Shown one piece after another: positions 35,401 to 42,845 of a stretch of 64,000 nucleotides of DNA; the stretch's first letter is position 1, and the number at the start of each line of letters is the position of its first letter. The notes under the pieces were generated by a model. That model was not told the DNA's origin and did no database searches. It saw only the letters and a program-made list of their open reading frames with translations. A program made the translations under genes and the position numbers. The DNA comes from CAUZIZ01 sp965218775 (GTDB lineage: Bacteria > Acidobacteriota > UBA6911 > RPQK01 > JAJDTT01). The DNA lies in the NCBI GenBank assembly GCA_965218775.1, contig CBDCLS010000003.1, forward strand, positions 868,001-932,000, written 5' to 3'.

Positions 35401-35676
35401 TATAGCCCGCTGTTCGAGATCCTGGCGGAGTCGACTCTGAGCCTTGCCGATGGAGAGCACCTGGCAGGATATCCAAAGACTTTCTTCCGGCAGGATCTTC
35501 CCAGCGTCGACAGGCTGGAGGGCAGCATCACCGTAGAAAGTGATCGTCCGCTCAGCGTTGTGACCATTCGACAGAGCGATGTTCCTCAAGAGAATTTTCC
35601 CCTGGATGTCCCCACATTGACCATTTTCCCAGTCATACGAGGACGTGCGGACAGGACAGAAACCGACAATCCCTAG
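32482..35676 (+). CDS. PQQ-type sugar dehydrogenase with DUF11 and choice-of-anchor U domains
   Basis: This is a 1064-residue secreted protein. Residues ~40-400 form a six-bladed soluble glucose/aldose dehydrogenase domain (GGERGLTGLAFHPDFRNNGR, then HNGGMLAFGPEGYLYISSGD and GFRNPWRFSFD) that oxidises sugars with PQQ. Two DUF11 repeats follow (~400-625), then a Ca-binding D-x-D-x-D stretch (DSDGDGVADLVEDQ, ~640) and a choice-of-anchor U domain (HSLTLHFIDGESGDNDLAANG, ~780). The last ~230 residues form one more beta-rich domain. No C-terminal PEP-CTERM/IPTL anchor helix follows. It lies 15 bases after the propeller gene and probably shares its transcript. Confidence 0.85.
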   Translation: MGRRSQSAGLHPTDRSALVPRTLFLFLVLFTWRPALAEPELVRILDNIARPLYITHAGDDSGRLFVVDQFGQIWIYRDGTLLSEPFLDIIDRVQFGGERGLTGLAFHPDFRNNGRFFVFYFAQGVPRTVLSEFNVSTEDPDRASAVERVVLEIEQPFETHNGGMLAFGPEGYLYISSGDGGGFRDPLGHGQNIDSLLGAILRIDVKQNPYAIPPTNPLVGQPGRDEIWAYGFRNPWRFSFDRFDGRLFVGDVGQDDYEEIDLVVGGGNYGWSLMEGSHCRPPAQVCDQTDLLPPIHDYSHSIAPGSGVSVTGGYVYRGAAFPSLQGLYVFADFGTGDIWTLEQTTSGEWSRQPLFSNTGIKVGSFGEDQAGELYLTHTSNQGALYRIGSGGTELTLSKTQRRNLVAGGQAVFDIVVSNVGRTPSSGNITVVDFLSEGLEFVFASGDHWECTTFPRSTTCTRGSSLGPGSRSFIELVVQVSAAAPATVSSTATLTNQGDLNPVNNSATLSLTVDPPPDLSVSKSHRNTFASGGVGFYDLEVRNVGLETAEAPIIVTDSLPPGLIYVAALGEDPNCSLEGQVFTCQRDAPLAPGESFGLSLMVEIVGEAGTEIINTVSVTDRVDSNPEDNSAEDLAVIHLDSDGDGVADLVEDQVGDANQDGVPDRLQSHIAALVDSDGVELTLVVDAGLTLSQVAFSPQPPATGPGSTVEFPWDFLTFRVLGLPPGSTVSMVLLIPYPSSVNSYYRLGAEEEDSTRSLPFPFNGHSGAEVGTHSLTLHFIDGESGDNDLAANGEIHGMGAPAIDLGGLHYLYFPQVADGLSGNIRLQTSGFFVNTGDDASMSLEFFDRQGEPLTLTLLPLGTHSVFERQLKRGEAFAVQTSGVGEPPEDDLLVGYARIRARPEVGGTLVFTRSQEPEGIVFYEAAVPASGTGQNFTVKLESQLDKDTGIAMVNPPESVVDQGLPSFVATITMRLYSPLFEILAESTLSLADGEHLAGYPKTFFRQDLPSVDRLEGSITVESDRPLSVVTIRQSDVPQENFPLDVPTLTIFPVIRGRADRTETDNP

Positions 35677-35733
35677 CCTGACTATTCATAGGGTTTCACT
35701 ACTCTCCGGTTGAAGGTCGCATGATATCAATTA

Positions 35734-36441
35734 GTGTCCCCTCCGAGTGAAGCCGAAAGGTGGTCGAGTCGGTCTCCGACGTAGCTTTGGCCTCCAGGCC
35801 GAAGTATTTCGGTCGAGCCGGGCATGCACGCTGTCTCGGAGGGTGGAAGTCCTTCTGCCAACCTGATGGAGGTGAAGGCTAGCGAAGCACAAGGGCGTCA
35901 TCGTGAGGTGGGGTCTGAAGGAAGTGTGGAGCCAACGTACGAGCCGACGAACAGGAACTGGATAATTAGGCGCCAGGGCGGGACGAGTTAGCCCGAGATA
36001 ACGAAGTCCATATCCATCAACGACCGGAAGCGTAAATCCAGCGGTTGTGTACGGAAAGACAGCGGGCTTACCCCGGGAGATCTGGGTTGCTGTCCCTAGA
36101 AGGACCGGTGGAACCGGAAGGTTTCATAGCGCAGCCCAGAAGTCCGCAGAGGGCAACGTAGGTGAGGAGACTCACTGAAGGCCCGAACGGTAGGGGGAGG
36201 TGAGTAGGTGTCCAATCTTAGGGGTGATAAAGAAAGGCAGAGAAGTCCGATAAGGACCTCAAACCGAACAGCTGGGGTGCAGCCCCAGGGAAGCGGAGAG
36301 ACGGCCGATTCATCCCTAGCGAGAGGGCAAACCGAAGGCCCAATGTCTTTCGACATTCCAGCGTAGCGAACCGCCATGGTACGGACCCGTATGCCTGGTG
36401 GTGTGGGAGGGGAAGGCCCGTGAGGGCCTCCCCTATCCCGA
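35734..36441 (+). mobile_element. ORF-less group II intron
   Basis: The 5' end is GTGTCCCC at 35734, followed by conserved domain I patches (cggagggtggaagtccttct and caacctgatggaggtgaagg). Domain V lies at 36369-36403: aaccgcc pairs with ggtggtg around a tacgg/ccgta helix. Domain VI is the following gggaggggaaggccc/gggcctcccc hairpin, with an unpaired A near 36435. The 3' end is about 36441. No reverse transcriptase remains. It fills the gap between two convergent genes (35677-36484), usual for elements that follow terminators. A partial hairpin repeat interrupts domain I (see 35780). Confidence 0.8.
35780..35819 (+). repeat. Half-copy of the ~80-bp hairpin repeat inside the intron
   Basis: The sequence cgtagctttggcctccaggc followed by cgaagtattt and tcgagcc matches the left arm of the repeats at 42711-42788 and 49284-49363, then breaks off. 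It lies in the domain I region of the group II intron. Confidence 0.65.
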
Positions 36442-36484
36442 GTCGAGGCTAGCTCGTCGCCTGAACTGTCCCTGCGACGATTCT

Positions 36485-39079
36485 CTACAGAGTCTTCTCC
36501 AGAAGGTAGCCCTCTTCCGCCTCGCGTACTACGAACAGTTCGACGCTGTTGCTGCCCGCTCGAAACGACTCCTCAGGGACAATACTGAAGAACGCGGTTG
36601 GCTTGTCTTCTATCTGGGTTGTCGGGTTTACGGCACGGATGATCCCGTTGACCGCCACGGCTAGATTGAGGCGCTTCGACGAACCTCTCCCGGAGACCTT
36701 TCCTGTCAGGAAGGCCGGCACGAAAGATTCCTCCGGATTGACGTCTTCAAATTCGGCTTCCTGGTCGATTCGGACCTGGATCCCAGAAGCGGGAGCCCGC
36801 TTGAGATTCTTCACCTCCACTCCAATGAGTTCTCGAAAGCGACCCTCCCTGAGGAATCCATCCGGATCTGCAGTAGCTGCCATCCCGATGATTCTCCCGG
36901 CTTCCTCGCGACGCCTCATCAGCTGTGCCGTCAAACCTGGTTCCTCGATAAGGAAAGGCGACGATCCATGCGCCGCTTCTGCACAGAAGGCGACCGCACT
37001 CGAGTCGAAGGCCACTCTTTGCAGGTTGGCGGATGACGTCGACCACGCGTAGTCCGGGGGGTACCTTGCTTCAGAGACCTGGTCTCCCAGAAGAGCGAAC
37101 GCCCGGACACTAGAGCCTTCTTCGAGCTCCGACAGGGCAAGGGTGAAATCAAAGCCCGATGGTCCGAAGCGTTGATCCGAGTAGAACCTGGCCACATCTG
37201 GTCGCGGTACACCTGTCGGTTGGTCTGACACCAGCTTGCCGTCGACGAACAGCAGGACTCGGTCCGCGGCCTGTGGGTTGCGCTCGTCGGCAGCCCAGCC
37301 GATGAACCGGACTTCCGGGCCGATCTTCTGGGCAAAGTCGAGCCGGGCGGTCACTGATTCAGAATTGATCGGGAGAGCCATTCCGTCCCTACAGAGGACC
37401 GTGGCAGACAGGTTCTCTGCCGGATCTTTCCAATAGGAGAATTCCCTGCCTCCCGTGAAGACCCTCCTCTTCTGCGGGGGTGGAGGGGATTTCGACAGCA
37501 GGGATGATCCGTCCACCGGCCAGGGAATCTGTAGCTTGAGAATGTCGGCGATAGTGGGAACCAGATCGATGGTTTCCGCCCTCCCTTCGATCCTCTGACC
37601 CCGTTCCTGCCCTGGCAACTTAATCAGGAGCGGAACCGATAGAATTTGCCGATAGTTGATCGGTCGCAGCGCCCGTTTGTCGAGTCCGGGGACGAAACTG
37701 ATGCCGTGGTCGGCCACGATCGTAACCACAGAACGGTCGTAGAGATCTTCTTCTTTCAGCCTTTTGACGAGTCGGCCCAGCAGCCGGTCTACGAAGCCGA
37801 CCTGAAGCAGGTGGAGCTGCAGGGCCCGCTCGACGGCTGACTCGTCGTCGATCCATCTCTTGCCGCTCAGCAGCCGCATGGGTGCTCCCTTTGAGCTGTG
37901 CAGCTTTCCCGAGGGCAGATAGGTCCAGGGGAAATGGGGTAGGGGAGTGTGCAAGAAGTAGAGCGTGGGACCGTTCTCTTTCTTGAGTGACGCCAGGAAG
38001 AGATCGAATGTACCGACCGCGTCGCGGCTGGATCTCTTAAATCGCTTGATGAGTTGAAATCCCCGGTAGGCGAAGTTGCCCCAGTTTTGGCGGATGTCAG
38101 GCAGTTTCGAGGTCCACTGCTGAGGCAGGACCAGGTGGCAGTAGATGATCAATAGATCGCTCGTGAGTGACTCCAGCCGATCCACTACGGTCGGCTTGTA
38201 GAAGGGAGCGCAGAGCTCGCCCGGACACAGCTGGGTGATGGGTTCGATGACCTTCATTCGATGACTGCGGCCGAGGAGGTTGAAGAGAGTTGGAGAATGG
38301 TCGGCGGCGATCGGTAGGTGAGTGCCCGTCGGATATCTGCCTGTTAGCAGCGCCGGTATTGCGTGCATGGTGCTGTCCGAAATAGTCTGGGCCTCGGGGA
38401 ACCAGTATGAATTGGCAGCGAGCGCAGCAAAACTGGGAAAACGAATAGGGTCGATTTTGCCTTCCCGGTCGAGCAAGGAATCCAGCGGGAACTCGTCAAA
38501 CACCACCATCACCAGGGGAATGTCGGATTTTATGGGAGGGCTCAGCCCAAGCGTCGTTTCAGCGCTGTTCGAGTGGGGAAGAACGAGTTTTGAAATCGGA
38601 GCACTGAACAGGAAGATGGCGGGGAAGAGGAGAATTGAAGGGGACAGCAGCGAGAGGAAGAGCCGTATGAAGGCAAATCGCCGATAGGCGTAGGTTCCCC
38701 CAAAACCGAAGAGAAGAGCCGCTGGCAGCAGGATTGCGGTAGAGTCCGTGCCCAGTTTCTTCAGCACGGGCGAGGCCATGAAGAACAGCAATCCTGCCAG
38801 AAGTAAGTTTCTCCACCAGGGTAGGCAACGCGGGCACAGCCGAATTAGGAGGGCATCGGGCAGCACGAAGAGTAGGGGAAGCCACACGGAGACGGAAAGC
38901 GTGAGTAGGACCAGCTCGACCGGACCCGAGTGACGCGCCACGAAGAATTGGGGGTATCTTGCGAGGAGGTCGTAGAGCGGCTGGGCCAATGCGAGGCCAA
39001 AGAGCACCAGCAGGTGGACGGTCCAGACGAAAAGTCTCTCCTGTTCGAGCCGATCTCTGGTCTCGCCGCGGGACACCAT
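36485..39079 (-). CDS. Membrane-anchored sulfatase/alkaline-phosphatase-superfamily protein
   Basis: The 864-residue protein has four or five N-terminal membrane helices (~15-180: LLVLFGLALAQPLYDLLARY and others). A periplasmic sulfatase/phosphoglycerol transferase-like domain follows (~195-560), with VMVVFDEFPLDSLL, IPALLTGRYPTG, IVADHGISFVPG and a metal-site H near it. A beta-rich C-terminal region completes it (~580-864). The formylglycine C-x-P-S-R motif is absent; the nucleophile would be in STMHAIPALLTG. Relatives transfer or hydrolyse phosphate or sulfate on surface polymers. The start is ATG 39079, with AGGG upstream. It is convergent with the intron-containing gap. Confidence 0.8.
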   Translation of the reverse strand: MVSRGETRDRLEQERLFVWTVHLLVLFGLALAQPLYDLLARYPQFFVARHSGPVELVLLTLSVSVWLPLLFVLPDALLIRLCPRCLPWWRNLLLAGLLFFMASPVLKKLGTDSTAILLPAALLFGFGGTYAYRRFAFIRLFLSLLSPSILLFPAIFLFSAPISKLVLPHSNSAETTLGLSPPIKSDIPLVMVVFDEFPLDSLLDREGKIDPIRFPSFAALAANSYWFPEAQTISDSTMHAIPALLTGRYPTGTHLPIAADHSPTLFNLLGRSHRMKVIEPITQLCPGELCAPFYKPTVVDRLESLTSDLLIIYCHLVLPQQWTSKLPDIRQNWGNFAYRGFQLIKRFKRSSRDAVGTFDLFLASLKKENGPTLYFLHTPLPHFPWTYLPSGKLHSSKGAPMRLLSGKRWIDDESAVERALQLHLLQVGFVDRLLGRLVKRLKEEDLYDRSVVTIVADHGISFVPGLDKRALRPINYRQILSVPLLIKLPGQERGQRIEGRAETIDLVPTIADILKLQIPWPVDGSSLLSKSPPPPQKRRVFTGGREFSYWKDPAENLSATVLCRDGMALPINSESVTARLDFAQKIGPEVRFIGWAADERNPQAADRVLLFVDGKLVSDQPTGVPRPDVARFYSDQRFGPSGFDFTLALSELEEGSSVRAFALLGDQVSEARYPPDYAWSTSSANLQRVAFDSSAVAFCAEAAHGSSPFLIEEPGLTAQLMRRREEAGRIIGMAATADPDGFLREGRFRELIGVEVKNLKRAPASGIQVRIDQEAEFEDVNPEESFVPAFLTGKVSGRGSSKRLNLAVAVNGIIRAVNPTTQIEDKPTAFFSIVPEESFRAGSNSVELFVVREAEEGYLLEKTL

Positions 39080-39308
39080 GTTGCTGCCCTGGAGTGTACA
39101 AGCGCGTTGTTGCACAATTCCAGTCGACTCGCAAACCTCCGGCTTTGTCTGTAACGGGCTCAGGCATGCCCCGACTTGTCATCGGATTCCGCACCATAGG
39201 TTTGGGCGACTGGCATGCCAATATTCTCGTGACTCTGCGGTTCAATCTGGCATACCCTAATGGCTTAATCTTGAATCCCCTGGAAGGGTTTGGCCAAGGA
39301 GCATCCGC

Positions 39309-40388
39309 ATGAAGAAAGTAAAGGCAGCGCTACTGGGCTTGGACAATCCACACTCTGTGGCTCACCTGAGGACGCTTCAGCAACTGCCTGAGGTGGAGAG
39401 CGTTCTCATCTGGTCGGAGAGAGAGGAGTTGAATGCTTCCCTGGATGAGGCAAGCCGGGAGAAGATTGAGAGTGTTGATACGAATCTGACGTCGGTGCTG
39501 ACCGACGGCGACATCCACTTCGTCATCACCTGCCTCCGCAACGATCAGAGTGCGGATGTCTGCATCCGGGCACTGGAGGCGGGGAAGCATGTCATCGCGG
39601 AGAAGCCGATTGGGCTCACTGCCGCCGAGGTTCAGCGGGTGGACCAGGCAGCCGAAGCCCTGGGTCTGAAGCTGGGAGTTTTCTACGGGCGCCGTTACCA
39701 TCCCCTAGTGTGTCAGGTCAGGGAGATCGTGCAGCGTGGGATTCTGGGAACCCTGATCTCAGCCGAGCTTCGGATGCTGACCACTCAAGTTCGCTTTCGG
39801 GACCCGGATTACTGGCTCTTCAAGAAGAAACACTCGGGTGGCGGCATGCTCTCCTGGCTGGGATGCCACTACGTGGATATGATCCGCCACGTAAGTGGCG
39901 AGGAGATCGTGTCAGTCTCGGCCGAAGTGGCCACCCGAAACGGGGAAGATATCAATGTGGAGGACGTGGCTGTTCTGTCCTTCAGGCTGGCGTCGGGAGC
40001 GGTTGGGGTCCTGCACGTGGGCTATGTCATGGCCCTCAGCGGCAGCGGCTATCACAACATCGGGGGCTATGACACCTACGTGGGTCTAAATGGGCAACGA
40101 GGCCGGCTGCATTGGTCCTCGGACGGTACCCCCACTCGGCTTCAGGTAGAGTCGGACCATCCCGACTGGAGCGCAGCTCCCAAACGACAGTTTGACTACA
40201 CCCTGTCCTCTTCCCCGGCCTACGGCGGTGTCCCTGGAGAAACTTTCGTCCAGGACTTCCTCCGCGCTACCTGGGGAGAGGGGCATGTCCCTGCCTCTGG
40301 CAAGGATGCCCTTCAAGTAGCGCGTGTGGTGGAAGCCGCCTACGAATCCAGCGAGAGCGGACAGCGGGTGCAGATCCCCACTGGTTGA
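39309..40388 (+). CDS. Gfo/Idh/MocA family oxidoreductase
   Basis: The 359-residue NAD(P)-dependent enzyme starts VKAALLGLDNPHSVAHL and has the catalytic lysine motif AGKHVIAEKPIG near residue 97. The C-terminal half is the GFO_IDH_MocA_C domain (GGGMLSWLGCHYVDMIRHVS). It oxidises or reduces a sugar or inositol derivative in the cytosol. It heads a short plus-strand group with a DapA-family aldolase and a 2-hydroxyacid dehydrogenase, suggesting catabolism of a sugar or sugar acid. Confidence 0.9.
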   Translation: MKKVKAALLGLDNPHSVAHLRTLQQLPEVESVLIWSEREELNASLDEASREKIESVDTNLTSVLTDGDIHFVITCLRNDQSADVCIRALEAGKHVIAEKPIGLTAAEVQRVDQAAEALGLKLGVFYGRRYHPLVCQVREIVQRGILGTLISAELRMLTTQVRFRDPDYWLFKKKHSGGGMLSWLGCHYVDMIRHVSGEEIVSVSAEVATRNGEDINVEDVAVLSFRLASGAVGVLHVGYVMALSGSGYHNIGGYDTYVGLNGQRGRLHWSSDGTPTRLQVESDHPDWSAAPKRQFDYTLSSSPAYGGVPGETFVQDFLRATWGEGHVPASGKDALQVARVVEAAYESSESGQRVQIPTG

Positions 40389-40393
40389 AGAGT

Positions 40394-40434
40394 GAGCAGT
40401 AAGAGCAGTAAGAGCAGTAAGAGCAGTAAGCAGT
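40394..40434 (+). repeat. 9-bp minisatellite (gagcagtaa)
   Basis: About four uninterrupted 9-bp units lie between the oxidoreductase stop and the DapA-family start. The unit resembles that at 3531-3554. No spacers are present, so it is not a CRISPR. Confidence 0.85.
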
Positions 40435-40452
40435 GAACAGTGAATTAGGGAG

Positions 40453-41361
40453 ATGAAGATGACCAAGTTTCGTGGCCTTTTTCCCGCAGTAATCACGCCT
40501 ATGACGCCGGAGGGCGAGCTCAACGAAGCTGCGTTCCGCAAGGTTTTGGAGTTCAACATCCAAGCCGGAGTTCACGGTTTCTGGATAGCCGGAGGCAGCG
40601 GAGAGAGCATCCTGATCAGCGAGGACGAGAATCGGCGCATCGCGCAGATCGCGGTAGATCAGATACGGGGCCGGGTAGGGACCATCATGCACGTGAGCGC
40701 GCCCACAACAGCTGCGGCCGTTCGGAACGCAGAGAATGCAGCCCGAGCTGGCGTGGATTCCATCTGTGGCCTGCCCCCGTGTTTCTATGGTACTGGTGAT
40801 GACGAATTGGTGGAGTACTATCGAAGTGTCGGTCAAGCTGCCGATCTCCCCCTGTTTGTCTACAATCTACCCGATGCCACCGGCGTCGAGATCACTCCCG
40901 AGTTGGCCAAGAAGATCCAGGACAATGTCCCGCAGTTGGTCGGACTCAAGCACTCGGCCTTGAATTTCAAGAATGTCTGGAAATTCTCCCAGATGGGACT
41001 GGACTGCTTCATGGGCTTCAGCTCTCTGATGCTGCCTGCTCTGACCGTGGGTGCAGTTGGTAGTGTCGACGGCCCGCCCAACGTCGCTCCCGAGCCCTTT
41101 CTCCAGATCTGGGAGGCCTACCAGGCAGGAGATTGGAAGCGAGCCCAGGATGCCCAGGACAGAGCTGCCTACATCTTCAGTCTCTTCGACGGTGAGTATG
41201 GCCCCTATATTGCCGTTCTCAAGAGTCTTTTAAGCAAGCGTCTGGGCGTGGACTGCGGCAACCCTCGGCCCCCAAGCCTGCCACTGACAGAGGAGCAGGC
41301 AAACAGGGTCTGGGAGCGCTTTTGTGAGTTGATGCCTACGGGTGCAGCCGTCGGTGACTGA
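40453..41361 (+). CDS. DapA-family dihydrodipicolinate synthase/N-acetylneuraminate lyase-type aldolase
   Basis: The 302-residue TIM-barrel has GLFPAVITPMTPEGELNE, the pyruvate-binding motif in variant form (GGSGES instead of GTTGES), the YN motif in LFVYNLPDATG, and the Schiff-base lysine in LVGLKHSALN. The variant motif and the neighbours (Gfo/Idh and 2-hydroxyacid dehydrogenase) favour a catabolic aldolase such as a KDG- or sialic-acid-type lyase over lysine synthesis. A good GGGAG site precedes ATG 40453. A repeat element starts 7 bases after its stop. Confidence 0.85.
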   Translation: MKMTKFRGLFPAVITPMTPEGELNEAAFRKVLEFNIQAGVHGFWIAGGSGESILISEDENRRIAQIAVDQIRGRVGTIMHVSAPTTAAAVRNAENAARAGVDSICGLPPCFYGTGDDELVEYYRSVGQAADLPLFVYNLPDATGVEITPELAKKIQDNVPQLVGLKHSALNFKNVWKFSQMGLDCFMGFSSLMLPALTVGAVGSVDGPPNVAPEPFLQIWEAYQAGDWKRAQDAQDRAAYIFSLFDGEYGPYIAVLKSLLSKRLGVDCGNPRPPSLPLTEEQANRVWERFCELMPTGAAVGD

Positions 41362-41368
41362 ACCCTAG

Positions 41369-41635
41369 TACCATGTCACACATGTAGTGGCGGGTTTGCA
41401 GATGGGGCTTGCGAGGCGAGATCAAGGCGGGAGGAGGAAGACGATGCTGGCCATCTTCGACGACGACCAACACAGAGATCGTCCGCAACCCCCGTCTGCC
41501 CTGTGGGTGGCGACGGGACGGGCCGATGGCTTTGTCTCTCCTCCTCCATGATGAAAAACATCGCGTCGTCGTCGTTTCGCGCCCTCGACGCCGTCGCGCT
41601 CGCCACAAACCCGACACTACATGTGTGACATGGTA
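41369..41635 (+). mobile_element. MITE-like element, copy C (267 bp)
   Basis: A ~30-bp inverted repeat with one mismatch closes it (left TACCATGTCACAC, right GTGTGACATGGTA), flanked by CTAG on both sides. The core is the same as in copies A and B, but the arm sequence is its own. A 1-bp deletion relative to B in the core shows that no reading frame is conserved. It lies between the aldolase and the dehydrogenase genes. Confidence 0.85.
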
Positions 41636-41731
41636 CTAGCTGTTCATGGAATTCCCGATTGCCAACTCCGGATCGATTCTGCGCAGCGCTGGAATTGGCT
41701 CAAACCAAAGCCCCCCAAGGAGCGTTGCTGG

Positions 41732-42694
41732 ATGTCCGCTAGAAGATTCTTGATCACCGCCCCCATCGAAGACGCAGCCACGGAAATCCTGGCAACCTTT
41801 GCCCCCGTCACCGTCTCCCCGTCGACAGCCCATGAGACGCTCCTGGGTTTACTCGAAGGAAGCATCGGCATTGTTGCTCGCGGAGAGGCGCAGATGAACC
41901 GACCGCTGATCGAGGCTGCAACCGATCTGAAGGTCGTGGGCCGAAGCGGCGTTGGCTATGACAACGTGGACGTAGAAGCCCTGAACGAACGCGATATCCC
42001 CCTGATCATCGCGCCCGTCGGAGGGTTCGCGGTGGCCGAGGCAGCGCTGGCGCTACTACTCGCGTTGATCAAGCAACTGTCGGCCATGGACCAGGCCGTA
42101 CGCTCGGGTGACTGGCTCAGGCGCTATACCGCCCAAATCGGTGATATGGACGAGCACACGCTCGGCATAGTCGGTCTGGGCCGAATCGGATCCCACCTGG
42201 CCAAACTACTGCAGCCCTTTGAGATGACCCTCCTGGGATACGATCCCTACGTAGATGAGGAGACCATGGGAAGCCTTGGCGTGCACAAGGTAAACCTGGA
42301 TGAACTGCTGCGACGCTCAGACTACGTCTCCCTTCATATGCTGCTGAACGATGAGACTCGGGGCATGATCGGGAAGGCAGAAATTGCGCAAATGAAGAAG
42401 GGTGCTGTGCTTCTCAACCTGGCCCGAGGCGGAATCATCGATGGCCTCGACCTGCTCGCGGACGCCCTTGATGAGGGCCAGCTGAGCTTTCTCGGGTTGG
42501 ACGTGTTCCCCACTGAGCCGCCCGACGTCTCGCATCGGCTGTTCAAGGATCCGCGATGCATCTTCAGCCCCCATGCTCTGGGGATGAGTCACCTGGCCAT
42601 GAACCGCGTATGTCGCTCAATGGCCAATGACATGCTCGCCGTTCTGGAAGGTCGCAAACCCCGTTACTGTGTCAATCCAGAGGTTCTGGGATAA
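41732..42694 (+). CDS. D-isomer-specific 2-hydroxyacid dehydrogenase
   Basis: The 320-residue protein has the NAD-binding motif GIVGLGRIGSHLAK and the active-site Arg in LLNLARGGIIDGLDL. A Glu (FPTEPPDV) and His (FSPHALGMSH) complete the catalytic set. It reduces a 2-oxo acid to the D-hydroxy acid with NADH. ATG 41732 is taken because AAGGAG lies 11 bases upstream; a longer frame begins inside the repeat element. It follows the aldolase across a 370-base gap containing that element. Confidence 0.9.
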   Translation: MSARRFLITAPIEDAATEILATFAPVTVSPSTAHETLLGLLEGSIGIVARGEAQMNRPLIEAATDLKVVGRSGVGYDNVDVEALNERDIPLIIAPVGGFAVAEAALALLLALIKQLSAMDQAVRSGDWLRRYTAQIGDMDEHTLGIVGLGRIGSHLAKLLQPFEMTLLGYDPYVDEETMGSLGVHKVNLDELLRRSDYVSLHMLLNDETRGMIGKAEIAQMKKGAVLLNLARGGIIDGLDLLADALDEGQLSFLGLDVFPTEPPDVSHRLFKDPRCIFSPHALGMSHLAMNRVCRSMANDMLAVLEGRKPRYCVNPEVLG

Positions 42695-42710
42695 AGCTTC
42701 ATTGGCAAAA

Positions 42711-42788
42711 CGTAGCTTTAGTCTCCAGGCCGAGTATTCTTTTTTCGAGCCCTTGGCTCGAAAAACAGCGGCCTGGAGGCCACCGCTA
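42711..42788. repeat. ~80-bp palindromic hairpin repeat, copy 1
   Basis: Arms cgtagctttagtctccaggc and gcctggaggccaccgctacg enclose an inner perfect hairpin (tttttcgagcc/ggctcgaaaaa). It matches the element at 49284-49363 in the opposite sense, and part of 35780-35819. It may act as a transcription terminator between the dehydrogenase gene and the convergent M23 gene. Confidence 0.8.
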
Positions 42789-42845
42789 CGTCCACCGACC
42801 TGAGGCTTCCTCCTGAATGATCCCGGTCCAGCTATGAGCGTCTGG

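Noticed and set aside
40394..40434. Possible CRISPR array
   Set aside because: The repeats are direct, 9 bp, and have no spacers.
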